Below are positions 24,936-38,661 of a stretch of DNA of 64,000 nt, one piece after another. The stretch covers positions 1 through 64,000 of the forward strand of contig JAOVVO010000334.1 of NCBI GenBank assembly GCA_028564675.1, given 5' to 3'. This stretch comes from Onchocerca lupi. Lineage: Eukaryota > Nematoda > Chromadorea > Rhabditida > Onchocercidae. The stretch's first letter is position 1; each line of letters starts with the position of its first letter. The position numbers were made by a program, and so were the translations under genes. The notes beneath the pieces were generated by a model. The model was not told the DNA's origin. It did not search any database and saw nothing but the letters and a program-made list of their open reading frames with translations.

Positions 24936-27900
24936 TTATTCCTCATCATCATCATCTCCCTGTGGCCGAATTGTGATTTCGCGCACAGTTGCATTTGCCA
25001 TCGCACCAAGTAAGACCTTTAACGTAGCAGTTTCATAATTTGGAGAATTGAAAGGAAGTGTTGATTCCGAATCTAATATCTTGAAGTTTTCTGACCGCTT
25101 GAATTAGCATATATGAAAATTTGATTCTTTCGAGTCTCAAAATATGATAACTAGATTAATGTTGTTAATACTGTAACTTGTAAATGGACAACAAAATTAA
25201 GAAATCATACTTCCGGGCAAGAAACGAAAACATAGTGATCGTTCTCATATGTTCCGCAAAGCAATCGTACTTTTTCTTGCAACTGAGGATTTGTTGTGAC
25301 CCAAATTGTATAAACATTCATTGGTGAACAAATTAGACATTCCTCAAGCATCGGTAAATCGGTTTCAGAGTCCCCACAAACCAAAATTTTACCACAATTT
25401 AATTTTAATCCCATTTTCGATTTGATTAAACGAATCCCATGACCTTTATTAAAAATACGACCAGAAATCTTCGCCTAAAAAAGAAATAGAAAAGTAAAAA
25501 AGAAACTACAATTCAACGATAGAAAGCTAACCATTTCAGCTGGGTTTACCAAGAATGAATGTGCCAGGCAAAATTATCTCGGAGAAATTAGAATTTAAGA
25601 ATTTTTAGCAATTGAAATGTGGGTAATTGAACATAAATTAAAGTTCTTTTTAAAAAGCAATCTGCTCTAAATATATGTGTAATCAATTATGCATTATACA
25701 GTCAATTATGAGAAATATGTATGACGCAGTCCATTAGCATAAAGAGTCGACAATAAAATCAAAAATTACCGTCGCACTATTGATCTCTGACAATGCTACT
25801 TTCGTGAAAATTTTCAAATCGAATTCACCCTCTCGTAATGCCAATGTTGCCGACGTAGGATCTACTTTGTTTACTATTTTACATACTGCTTGATATCTGA
25901 AAACATTACAGCAAAAAAATTCATTTAATTCGATCTCTCATGAGTTTATATTTCCACGAACGTTTAAAGCGAATATTTATTAATTAACGGCTAGCATAAG
26001 TTTAGTTCATAAGCGGTTCTTGAAAAAAGAAATTAAAAAACGAACAAAAGAGATGAGCGATGTTTAGGAACTGAATAGTTGACATCCTGCCGAGCGATTG
26101 TAATATGTCCATAATGTCTCTGTAGACCCGAACCAATCCACGTGAAATTACGATATTCCGGTTGTTCAAGTAATTCTTCCAACTGAAATATATTCACATT
26201 AAACTCTCATAATTTGATTCAAATATCTCATTTTAATCGTGAACTATTCTTCATACTCTTTCAAAGACATTCGTTAGCAAAGCCAGATCAGCATCATTAA
26301 CACTATCATCTTTGAATTGCAGAGATGGGTTCAAATACCACTCACGACCAGCAGATGCACCATATGCATAGTAGCCTTAAAAATATTTCAATAAGCAAAA
26401 ACGAAGTCTAAAGAAATATTTAAAACCAATTCATAACGACGGCTGCTATAAAATTCAGAATTTTTGATCCATATTAAAAAAAAAAAAAAAAAAGGAAAAA
26501 AAAGCATCTACCCTCTGGCATTGTGCTGACGTCCAAAACACCAATATGCATCAAAGGTGATGTAGTAACAATGGCACAAAACTGAGCACAGCGTCGAGCG
26601 AATTGCGCCTGAAGATTTTTATTTATTACGAATATGTCTCATTTATTCATAACTTTAAGAAAAGACAAACAAAAAAAGAAACAATTATGCTAATCTTCAA
26701 AACACTAACATACACCAAATGTGTTGTCACAGAAGATTTATAATTGACATAAACAATATCCAAGAAGTATTAAATTTAAAAGTACTTGAATGACGGCAGA
26801 ATATGCTGGCTGAATGCTGGCTGGGTAAGAACATGAATACGATTTCAATGTACCATCACGATCAGTAAAGAAATGTTGAAAATGATCACCTTCAGTCAGT
26901 AAGGCAAATGCCTTATTAACTTCATCAACGAAAGCTGTTTGTCCAGCAGGATGATAGCTCCCAAGAGTCTGAAAAATGATATAATAGTCAGAGTTAGTAA
27001 TGAAAAGAAATAAACTACAACCAAGCATAAATATTGAAAATTCAAGTTCGAAATTAACCATAACGAACTGCTCCACATTATTGATTTCATCGCTTTGAAT
27101 AAATCTGAGGAACTCGAGATCGTTTTCTAATTCAGCAAGTTCATTTGTTATATCAAATTTTGCAGTCAAATGTTGACTACCCTCATCTGAATCATCACCA
27201 GCTGCTGCAGTCTCCAAAATCAGAGTGTGCGTATCAGGAATACATGAGTTTTCAAGCGATGCCTACAACAAATTAATTACTCCATCATTTGTGACATAAG
27301 AAATATGCTCTTAGAGAAAGAACATTTAAAAAAAAAACCATTTAAATATTTATAATGCAGATATTAGAATACAAAAGCACTGGCTTGTATAGTTATTACA
27401 GTGCATAAGACTTCGGCAGGAAAAACTTTACCTTCGCATTTTCGAGTGAAACAGAGAAATGGGCCCGAATTGCAATACCCTTCAAAACCCGTTCAGCAAT
27501 TTGTCGACGCACCTGACATGTTTTATCCATGAGTTGATAAAAATCAGCCAGAAGTTTTACCTGAATATTAGGTACACGTATAGAATACAAATTATTAAAT
27601 TAAATAAAATAGAAATTCACAGAGCATTTTAACACAAAAAAGAGAATTATGGTAACCAAATAAATCAATATGAGTATAGATATGTTTAAGGCGAATAAGC
27701 GTTTCAGTAATACCTACCTCAGTAAGTCTAATTACTTCATGAGTCCACGAAGGATCTAAGAAGGCTGTACTCCATTCATCGATATCATGACTCATTAGAT
27801 ACTGATTCAGAAGAATCCCATGATCATGCCTTTCCTCCAGAGATTCTGTTGCAGCTTTGTAAAAGCAATCCGCAAATATCTAAATTATGTAGTATTCAGA

Positions 27901-30900
27901 AATGATGAAATATAAATCAGTGAAAAGAGAACTGATTCTCAAAATCATTTTCTAAAATCTCATGTTTCCAAAGATATGAAATTTCAATACTTTTTTTTTA
28001 GAAATAATTAACAACCCAACATATCATCAAATATAAAACCAAAAACATAAATTTTGAAGGAAATTAATTGACTGCCTGACCTCGGTATTAGTGACATCTT
28101 CGACTCGATAGTAACACTGTCTGTCCTGAGCATAAAAACCAGCATTACCCAACTGCACTTCAGTCCCTGCTCCCGATGAAAGTATGAGTGCAGCTCCAGG
28201 ATTACAAATCAACATTTCTTTTGCCACCAGATTCATGCCATCTTTAATCGGCGTCACGACACCAACATCCATTGCCAAATAATGAGCTACCAATTTAGCT
28301 CGCGGCAAACCTATAGCAAAACTCTACAAAATATAAAGAAAGAAAATTCTACATAAACAATAATAAAGCAAATGAAATTAACAACTATATAAATAATCCA
28401 ATACCATCCATATTGAATTTTACAGGTTTCCAGTTAGGGAACTTTTTGCAAGGAAATGCAGCATTCACATCATTAACGATTTTCAAGCAATTATCTTGGT
28501 AGATCCGATACGATTCAACGGATCGCCGATTACTCACTGCTACTTGATACAAAAGATCCAATCCAATGCGTTCCGGATATTTTTCAAAATAACGTTTCCA
28601 CGCCTGGAATATATTAGTTTATTTTGATGAAAAGTTAACATATCATTCTAAAAATTACCTGCACAGTATTGGATTCAAGGAAAGAACGACATGGAAATGA
28701 AGGGTTAGAAGAGAATAAAATGATTAAGCATAATTTTTCTAATTCCACTCGTAAAATGAACCAAAAAAAGGTACTCGACTGATCAATAGTGTATTTTGCA
28801 CATTGTTAGGAGTCACTATATTTTAGCAAACATAATTTCCATAAACGAACCTTAAGCTTTTCAGCGATACCCTTCGTATAATCGAATCGTTCCACAGAAA
28901 AAAAAATGCAGCCCTTACAGGATCCAGCAGAAAGGAGCTTAAAAAATTTATATTGAAACAGGATAAGACCTAGAAGCAATAAAAATAAAATAATTTCAAG
29001 CAATAAATTCACCTCTTTTCGTATTTCAGTTGCAAGTTTTGTGGTTGCTGGATTTTTTACAATGCTCACGAAATCTTCGTTTTTGATTGATACAGGGAAA
29101 ACACCCAATGAACAAGTGAAATTCTAAAAAAATTCGGTCGAAATAATCATTCGAGAGTTTTCAGCCTGTGTAGATTCACAAGTGTTATTTTTTGCTATTC
29201 AAAAAACTTCGCTTTTGACCGATATAGAAAAACCTAATGAGGAAATAAAACATTAAAACAAAAAAGCTCTCTCAATAAAACTACCAAATGACTACATAAC
29301 CAAAGACAGAATAAGAGTATACAAATAATTACTTCATGAGTGACAGTGAATATGTCAACTGTACTTTCATACTGAATTCGGGCACGCAATATATGTTTTT
29401 TCACCAATTCTACATACTTCTGACGGTCCCGATGAGTTTGAAAACCAACCTGTGCATAAAGTCTTTTACATATCATTCAAATAGCACGCTTCTTAAACAT
29501 TCACTGCATCGGTGCGATACAGTGTTTAAAAAACAGAAATTTCTTAATTACTTCAAAAACTATTCGAAAACTACAATGTGCACAGATGGAAAAAAGCGGA
29601 ACGAATATCATAAATGGTAACTCGCTTGATATTTTCCTGCTTTTATACGATTCCAAGGCACAAAGTGTGTTCAGTTAACTGACTTTTGTGAATCGAAGTA
29701 AGGCTCGCATTATTGGTTCTGCAACGATACGATATTTCGTCATCCAGTTGTCTGGGGGTTGGAACGGGATATGCAGGAAAAATCCGACCTAAATGAGTCA
29801 TAAATTAACCGTATTTATTACCAGAATAAACTTAACAAAATTGTGTTGCAATTATGACTCAATTTAACATACCGCCTACCTCTAGATTACTATCTAAACT
29901 TCTCATCATTTGTCCTGTGAGCATTAAGTGATAGTCGTGGATCCAGATGAAATCCTGCGGTCGGCTATTCCGCACAGCATTAATTCCAAACTGATAATTA
30001 ACTCTAACATAAGCACACCAATGTTCTCGAAGTATCTGCAGAGTTGAAGAACATTAAAATATTAAAAGAACTTGGAACATTAAAAAGAAAAAAAAAGTAA
30101 CATTTTCAATACAAAGACAAGCAAAAATAATTTTGACGATGCCTGGAATAATGACCTGAAAAACAATTGCATCCAAACCTGTTCATCATCGTAATCTTTA
30201 ACAATATATTCCGGCAAATTGTGCAGTGCAGGCCAGAGTAAACCATTGCTGATGCCGCCATAATATGTATTATAATCCTCTTGATTTACAATTACCGGAT
30301 TCAATTGATAGTTCGATTTATTGTAATCATGCAACACCGAAAGTAAAGACATCTCGCGCCTGAATTAAACACATTGAGACTGATGCACTTTTTTAACGTA
30401 CAAAATCCTTAAAAACTAATAATTTCTCATTCCATTTTGCACTTAGATTTTTCCGTTTCATTTCACCACTTCCAATCTCATCCGTATCATTTTTTCCATT
30501 TCTCCTTTTTTAAAGCTGTTATTTCCTATTTTTTCCAGCTTTGATCTCTTAAAATATATCATCTTTTATCCCAATTCTAACCAACACGATCAAGAATAAC
30601 TATTATCTATTATTACTTAGCATTTCAGGTTTATAAAAAAAATTACTTACTCTACGTCCTGTTCATTCTCTGTTAATGTATTCGTTTTCGGGTCATCACC
30701 CAAAACATGGAAGATTTCTCCGGCATTGGCCTGCCGAAGAAGTGGCAATCCCAGTGAATTGGTGGAAGGCGGTGCCTAAAAATTGAGATAGTTAAAAACT
30801 TGATTCAAAAATTCGTTCATTTCTAATAATTACAATAATGACACTTTGTGATCTAATATAGATAATCTGCAAAGGACAGTACATGATCTTCAGAAAGTCG

Positions 30901-33897
30901 TCTAGCAGCTCCTTGCAAATTCATTCCAATATTCGCAAGCCATATATTTTCTTTATCGACACTCATTACTGGATCAACACAGGCTACCAATCCACCACTT
31001 CCTTGTTGAATCTCCCAGCTACCACTTATTTTGCGTTTTATCGATACCGGTGGCGCATTTGAAACATTGATTACACGTTGCTGAAAAAAAATGCATGATA
31101 TCTTCCAAATTTATCATTTAATCCTGAAAAATTACGAGATTTATCAATTATACAGAAAAATAATTTCATATAATCTTATGTGTTTTTCTTCATTTTGATT
31201 TACTTAATTCGGAATTATCCGTAACATCTTATTCTACCACGACAAACAACTATTCCCTGCAGAGTTTATCAAGAGCTTTATCAGACAAGACTCCAAGAAA
31301 ACGCAATCAATGAACATCTCCAATTTCGAGTCACCATTTTTCCTTTACAACTTACAATGAGGAAAATTTTCATCCATACGGAAAAGAATTAAACAACTGG
31401 AGCCTAAAAATTGGTTTGCAGCATTTTTTATTCTAATCATATAAAATTTTTGAAAAACTCAAACCTCCGAAAACAAATATATGAACAAAGAACCTTGTGA
31501 TGAGAAATATCGGTCAGACCACCTCCAGCGTGTGCATCGTTTTCAGCTGCCTCATCAAATTCAAGTTCCGATAAATTTAAATTTTCAATGGATCCTTGAA
31601 TGCTGGACCTTCGCGAGCTTGCTCGACTTCGCATCATCTGTTATTTTATTACGATTTGAAATTAAAGAGGGACCGAAAGAAGCATAACTAATCTAGAAAT
31701 AATTAAAATGATAAAAATTAACCTGTAAATGGCGATATTTTTCCCCAAAACGTTTGGCATGGATTCCAAGCATACTTTGTCGAACACCAGGAACAGCTGC
31801 ATACAATTCCCTAAAAAAAATACCGGAAATACATTTAGCTGAAAATCCGAGCGTTACTATCGATACACAACGTAATGCGAGGAAGAACAAATCCCCTCTC
31901 ACTGAAAAATTCAAATGAAGCCAATTATAACCGTAAACGGCTTTTACTGTTGTTGACATCGTACAGTGCCAGGGCGAACAATAAGGCATCACGATAATGG
32001 GTACCAGCCGACAGATCCGAGTCATATATCAACGGAACGGCAAAACGCCAGAATGCGACCGAATTGTAGCCCAAACTCGATAAAAAATAATCAAACATGG
32101 GATCATATGATTTCGTATAAGCTAAGCAAAATTCGAGAACCAAAAGTAAACCCTAAAATATATTCTTTTTTATAAGTTTAACAAAATCAAAGAAATTATA
32201 ATTTGAATAGTTGGAGATGCAGTCATTCAGTTAATAAAGTCCTCTTTTCATAATTCAAAAATTTCGAAAATTCAGTATCTCGGAACCTGAAATGCAATTT
32301 CAGAAAATTTGTCCCGAGCTCGCCATCGGTTTCTCAAGATTACTGAACATTCGCGAAGGAAATCGTCGATTGCACCGGCATTCGGAATAGCTTCGTCCAT
32401 CTTCAGCAAAACTTTCTCCATTTCCTAAAAAATTTTCATAATAAAGAAGAAATACTAGTACAGCAAAGAAAAGATCAGTCTGCAATTTGCAAAAATCCAT
32501 TTTATGAATAAGTTTAATTAACACTAGATCGATTCTAATCATAACCACCAGATCTGCAACTTTACATATTCAGTTTCACAGCTAAAAAAATCGATTGCAG
32601 AATTTCATCATTTGCTATGACTGAAATTTTAATAAAGCCCTTTCATAAATCAATAGAAAGCAAAAGTTTGCATAATAAATTTGCATACACGAATGTTTTA
32701 ACACTCACTGAAATCCGAGGTGAGTTCTATTTATGATAAAGTTTAAAGCCATTCTATTCCTCCTCTTCCTTGCATTTTTTGATGAGAAAATAAAGACTGA
32801 TGTGTTGTACAAAAGCATTAGAAATAAAAGCTTACTTGCCGAACCCTTTCGACACAATTTGTATCATTTCTAAGAGTTTGAGCAGATCGTTGAAATGGAC
32901 GGTCAGCCAAAACTTGAGTGATAGATTGGTTATCCTGTTCCTCACAATCTAGTCCGAAAAATGTGCAATCTTCGGGTTTATTTAATTCTGGCATCAGGTT
33001 GACAACCTCTCCAGTGGGCAATGTTTTCGTTATCAGTTTGACTCGCATCTCGTTACTTTTGTTTTCTGATCGCACATGATTGTTCGCTTTCTGATTGTCG
33101 CTACAATTTCAATTTTTGAAAAATCAAATATCTAGTTTTATCAGTTACCGATACCGAGATGCTTAGCTAATACTTTGTGCCATGGCATAATGTATGAAAT
33201 TCATGGCTTCACATTTCAAATCCAGACCACAACATGCAAAGGAGAACTGCCAATTAAATACAGATACGTACGAAACATCAGTCTGATTTTAAACATGTTT
33301 TGAAAAAACTCTGCATCCGGTTCCATTTCATATTTCGATTCGGATCATCGAATTCGAAATTGAGCATAGATTAATAGTTAAATGAACTAAGTAAGCAATA
33401 ATACATCACCATTTTATGTGCCACTTTCAACATCTGTTAATAATCTTGTATGCAGCCAGCAACGAAAGATATTAGATTTAATACTTTTTCCAAAACCATA
33501 AAAATGATACTAAACAATTTTAATCACTTAATTACTTTTATTAGGAAAAAAAATGATAGATATATCTTTCCCTAAAATTTGCTGTATAAATTATTCAAGT
33601 GCTTGCAGAAAAAGTGTGCTAAGCGACTTACTTATCAACGTCATTCGAAGATGTACATGAATCACAGGCACTATTCTCGTAATCTACCAAGTTCATTTTA
33701 TTTTCCAAATCAGCAAGATTTTCAGGAAGTATTTCAGATCGTGACACACTGGAATGCGATGTCCTATCAATCTCTGATTCACTCAGTGCATTCGTTAATA
33801 ATGCTTTATCTGGAATGTCGGTTGGTAGGTCATCCTTGTGCACATCTTCCGCCACTAATGGTCCGTCACTTACTACATGCCAGCTACTCTGATCCAT
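24936..33897 (-). CDS. tps: Trehalose-6-phosphate synthase with C-terminal HAD phosphatase-like domain
   Basis: Makes trehalose 6-phosphate from UDP-glucose and glucose 6-phosphate in the cytosol; trehalose is a main nematode sugar and stress protectant. 26 exons, in order: 33897-33632, 33100-32836, 32424-32287, 32152-31932, 31810-31723, 31637-31494, 31080-30883, 30775-30651, 30359-30179, 30035-29880, 29788-29684, 29449-29333, 29123-29013, 28937-28851, 28603-28424, 28323-28081, 27879-27718, 27560-27432, 27262-27059, 26968-26786, 26608-26512, 26375-26257, 26182-about 26084, 25896-25770, 25474-25211, 25097-24936; about 1,390 residues. Residues 1-374 form the nematode-specific extension. The GT20 domain (about 375-930) shows SNAPPVSIKR, WIHDYHLML, HIPFQPPDNW, VERFDYTKG and DGMNLVAKE. 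The HAD part has DRDGT (about 1076-1080) and GDSETD (about 1282), so the usual phosphatase residues are present; activity is unproven. The tail is acidic (GDDDDEE). Only the exon 23/24 junction lacks a fitting GT donor. The family is certain; the tps-1 or tps-2 assignment is not. Confidence 0.96.
26476..26503. repeat. Poly(A) run within a synthase intron
   Basis: Eighteen A, GG, then eight A in the intron between exons 21 and 22. On the transcribed (minus) strand this is a poly(T) tract inside the intron. Confidence 0.85.
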
Positions 33898-33902
33898 ATC
33901 GC

Positions 33903-33912
33903 CTGGAAAAGG
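33903..33912 (-). promoter_or_regulatory. Splice acceptor just before the synthase start codon (candidate trans-splice site)
   Basis: The minus strand reads CCTTTTCCAG immediately followed by GCGAT and the ATG at 33897, so the acceptor lies 5 bp before the start. In nematodes such a site commonly takes the spliced leader. It could instead close an intron in the 5' untranslated region. It supports this ATG as the true start. Confidence 0.5.
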
Positions 33913-34172
33913 AATTTCGAAATTCTGATGATATCAAGCATGGAAGTTTTCGGATACTTCAACATCAATTACATTCTTTTGCAGAATTTAACCGAAGTAA
34001 AAAAAGAAAGTTTCCAACAATGACCCATCACTGGTCTTGAAGAAGAAGACAACTAACAGAAAGCACGCATTCAGTATGTTGACAGCGCACAATGAATAGA
34101 CAAATGAAAGAAGACACTATCAGTACGTGAAGTGATAATAAGATGGTATCAGTTGTGGTGTGCTATCATTAT

Positions 34173-34239
34173 CAGCAGCAACAGCTGCAGCAGCATTAGT
34201 AGCAGCAGCGATTGCAGCGGCAGCAGTAAAAGCAGCACG
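34173..34239. repeat. Degenerate CAG/GCA trinucleotide repeat
   Basis: About 67 bp dominated by CAG/GCA triplets with interruptions (AACAGCTG, ATTAGTAG, GATTG, TAAAAG). It lies about 280 bp upstream of the synthase start codon, in the presumptive promoter or leader. One plus-strand frame would read as a Ser run, but no exon context supports coding. Confidence 0.85.
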
Positions 34240-37200
34240 ACTCTTTACACCCTGTGGAATGATATCAATCGGGTGACTCGAGCCAACCTACCAATCTTCG
34301 CACCTTTGGTATCTGTTCGATTAACAGCACCTCAGGAAATTAAGAAATTCGAAAGGACAGCCCCTCACTCCTACCTCATTTATATATTCCTCCAGTTGAC
34401 ATGAATCAAACTTGCTATTTGAGTATATATAATGGGAGAGGAGATGGAAGAAAGGTACAGAGATAGTAGAGCAAGAAGAAGGATAGATGAAAGATTCGTT
34501 CCTCAACAAATAAAGAAAAGGTATTGTTGGAAATGAGGAAGGGTTAGCAAAGAGATAAGCTATAACTGAGGGTGTAGAAAAGAGCCAAGCCACTACCCAT
34601 GCAGAGAGGAGAAGACGACGAGAAAGTTCTGCGTAGTTCAGCGAACTCATCAACAACTGGTAAAAACTTCTGTGAACAGCAACCAAAGATTATTTTTTGC
34701 CGGTTGGCAATGTTCTGTTATCGAATAAGAAAGTAAGCATACAGGTACATACATACATACACAGAGACAAGGGCATGTTGAGTTGGAGGAAGAAACATTT
34801 CGGATTTGACGACTTTTCTGAAACGTTGGTGCCTATGAATCCAACATTTAGGAGTGTTGTTGTAACGTGATGCGACCATCCGAGGCCTGTGTCGTTAGGT
34901 GTTGAGTGACACCATGCCATCAAAAATACCGCTTGAGTGTTAAAAGTGTGTCAAATTCGTATGTAAATATGTCGGTGTAAAGCTCTTTCTTCTCCAAGAC
35001 AGCACGGCACGTTTTACAAACATTAACTCTCTCATCAGTGTCTCATTTAAACGTCTTTAAATGTCATTTACATCACATAAATGTCTCATTAAGATCACAA
35101 AGTTTCAAAAATTCAGTTGAACGAAATGTGAAGGCTTGCAGTTCCTTTTAGCGTACTGAAATTTCTTAATTTGATTATTACGGATAAAGAATTTGAGAGT
35201 CATTCCCGTGGAAATACTATAAGAATACAATATAATCGCCAAAGTACGCAGCATTAGAACAGAAAGCTAATTCAAGCTATGTGAAGGATGTTAATATTTA
35301 AATACCTGAAAGAAGTCGAAATCCAATGTGTACATTTGCTGTCGCAGTTTGAAACTAAAAATGAGAAGTGCCTCATAAATATCTGAAACAAAAAAAAAAA
35401 ATTAAGACGATAGTTCGGTATGATGGGTGTTATAAGGCATGGATTACAGCAAACAGCATTCCTTTTTTTTTTGTTTTGATCTTTTACACGAAATGTGAAT
35501 AATTCTTGGTTCCTCTAATTTTGAATCTAAAGGAAGAAGCATACAGTACTCTCTTGTTCCCTTTTGCTTATTTCCGATCACTGTTTAGTAAGAAGCAAAA
35601 CATTATGAAATGCTAGACGTCACTTATATTTCAGTTTGTTGCAATGTAAGACTCGGAGAAACAATGACTTATTTTTTTTTTTTATTTTGTTAAATCAGTG
35701 TAATGAGAGTGGAGGATTCCGGAAAAGAAATCACAATATGAAAAAAAGGAACTCGCATTAACTAATCCTATTTTGTAGCACAAAAATTTCGGTTTTCCAT
35801 AGCTAAAGTGATTTAGAAATGCTAATATTCATTTTTAATTGAAATCACAAATCAGCACAAATTTAGTTATCTATGGTATGGCATAATGTATGCTGCTCTT
35901 CAGGCACGTATTTAGTAATTCTTTCTTCGCTGCTAATATAAATTTGCACACTTTTTGGATATAAATTTTCAAAAACGAGCGAGCTGCTGATTTTTGAATT
36001 CTCGTTTCAACGTCGTCTGCAAAAATGCACGAAGTGCAAGCAAGAATTGATTATTTGCTAATTTCGTCTTTGCTAATTAATATGTAAAAGTTGCTATGCT
36101 CGCAAAAACTGATTACTTGAAGTTGTAGACAGATTTTTAGCTTCTAAAGGATATGCAGAAAAATTTCAAACATGGAAGGTTCTGAATGAATTTTGTCGCT
36201 AAACGGTAAGAAATAAAAAGTTTGAGAACACTGCATTTTTGTCGAAGTTTTGGAAGCTCTCAAACTTAAGAGCGGCAAATATTAAAATTACTGGTTTGAA
36301 GTTTCTTGCTAGTTATGGTCTTAAGCATCATTTCTTCTTAATTTATTTTAATTAGGGAAAAATGAAGAGTAAAACTCAATGCAGTGATTGGTATAAGTCG
36401 TCAATTTGGGAAAAATAAAGTGGTAATTCTGCTCTGCAAATGGGAAAAAATTCAGCTAACAAAAGTAGGCAATTTTTTATTGTAGAATTGAAAGAGACGC
36501 CGACTCGTTAGCAGAATGAAAAACCCACCAAGAAAAAGCACCAAATTTTCAGCAGTTGATCTTGCTGTGCTAATGTACAAAAACCAACTTAGATCAAATT
36601 AGTAAATACTCCTGTAAATTCCGGGTTTTTTTTCTTCCAGTACTACAAACTTCATTGAAGTCATGCTTTGTCACAATAAAGGGACTAATATTGTTATTTG
36701 TTAGAATTAAAGACTTGGGAATAAGTACTAGGATTACAAATGTGCAATGATAAATTAACTGTGAATCGAAAGAACCGGATTTCGGATGCAGAGTATCTCT
36801 TTACGAATTTTTGAGCAGATATGAAAGTGGGAGAACGGTAAATAATCATGTCTTTAATATTGCAAACTTCATTAGAACACTATAATTAGATCTTTCTATG
36901 TTATAAGTTCTTATTTCAGAAAAGGAATTAATTTCGACCATTCAAACGCGAAGTAAGCGAAATGATATTAAAGATATTCAGAATCTGTATGTGAAATGCA
37001 CACCATCAAAATTTTATTCAGTGAGAAAGGTAATTGATTTTTGTTTGCTTCAACATAAGCACAATTTTATAAGATGGCGAAAGTATTCCGTAAAATTTTC
37101 TTTTTTAATGATGCCAACTTGTTCTGATTCATTTCTGCAACATCCTGTGCATTAAGATATCGTGAAGTTTGTTTGGATTTCGGAATTTTAAAAATCTTGC

Positions 37201-38322
37201 TTCCAGAAAGTTCAAGATCTTTGAACCAGTAAACTTAATTATAAAGCATTGCTAGAACCTAAATTAGATTTAAATCCCAAATCATGCATCCAAATGTTAG
37301 ATATAAGCTATGTAAAATTTAGCAAAATTATTTTCATTCTTCAGAAAATTTTTAAGTACGTCAATGTAAGTCAAATTTGTACCGACTCAAAAGAATGTTA
37401 TTGTCTGACAGGCTAAGGATTTCTGTTGAAATAACTGAATATTATATAAAATAAAAGTAATTTTCAGAAAATCCTCATGATAATACTGCTATATAAAGCC
37501 AACGTGAAATGACTGATCTGTTCACTATCAATACATTTTCACTTCGGAAAACTACGTGTGGGAAACTGCTCTTTGAATTTCCAGCAAGATTTGTTCATGA
37601 ATGTTAGAAATTCTTGATCGAGGCAGTCAGATACACATGCAGAATAACCAAATTTCAGATTTACTGTCTTCCGCATAAATTGTACCAATTTCTTTAATCT
37701 TTTCAATTCAGAAGCATTTGTAATTCTGCATTTTACAAAGGTTAAAATCTCAACATTTAAGGGTGAGCGAACCCCTCTCCATTAATACTTAAGAGTAGAA
37801 TGAATTTCCGACTGTATGCTTTATGATAAAGTAGGTTTTTTTCTTGGCTCCTTTCATTGTTCGGCATATGTCTAGTTATTCTTGTGGTTATTTACTATTT
37901 GGTTACTTCGTCGCTCGATAACTAATAATTCAAAATATCAGAGACAAATAGCCTCAGCGATAGCTGTCGTGAATATTTTTTTGAAGAAAAGAGTTAGTGG
38001 TTAGTGAATGGTAAAAACTTACGATTTGAGTTGAATTGTTGGATGCGTGGACCAATAATTTTTACGTTTATTGAAAATACCGCAAATAATTGATGACAGA
38101 ATAATATATAGAATAGAAATTGAGAAGTAGAAGTATGTGAAGTAAAAAATTAAAACAGTCGAGGATTACAAAATAGAAGAATTAAGGTCAAAATATAACA
38201 GTTCACATCCAAGTTTTGTTACAACCGTCTAAGTTTTCCGGAGACGAGATTTACACCGCCAGTCGCCAAAAACAAATTTTTGAGAATGAACCATCTCCCC
38301 TAGTTAAGGGGTGTAGATTATA

Positions 38323-38661
38323 GAATACAAAAGGTGAGTTGCAATTTTCTCATGCTCTGTAGGAGATTGTTGCATGAAAAAACACATTTTTTTTCGTTAT
38401 ACAGAGGTGCATAATCATACACGCTAAATGATTATAAATTAGATAACGGATTCATCTCTCAATGCGGGAAAATGTTGAAATTTTGCATGAGATGAATCCT
38501 TTATCTAGAAGATGTTTTTTTAAAAACAATTTTACCAGATGTTCAAGATATAGACATAGCAGGTGTTCAAGACTTTAATCTGAAGGAATTTACATGTGAA
38601 TTTGGTAACTATTCAAATAGAACAATTTTTTATGGTATTAGTAATTTGAGATAGAAGAGTT
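38323..38661 (+). repeat. Dispersed repeat with two hairpins, copy 1
   Basis: A stretch of about 340 bp is alignable along its length, in the same orientation, with 60254-60590. Two internal inverted repeats are visible. Hairpin 1 pairs TTTCTCATGC (38346-38355) with GCATGAAAAA (38372-38381), one mismatch. Hairpin 2 pairs GATAACGGATTCATCTC (38442-38458) with GAGATGAATCCTTTATC (38489-38505), one mismatch. No open frame is conserved. It may be a non-autonomous mobile element or a structured RNA repeat; no terminal inverted repeat or target duplication was identified. Confidence 0.75.

Noticed and set aside
24936..33897. The trehalose synthase and the downstream transporter as one operon
   Set aside because: They share strand and order, but the gap is 4.1 kb, well beyond the usual few hundred bases between nematode operon genes.
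33579..34040. Plus-strand open frame of about 150 codons
   Set aside because: It overlaps the first trehalose synthase exon on the opposite strand and is the antisense shadow of that exon.
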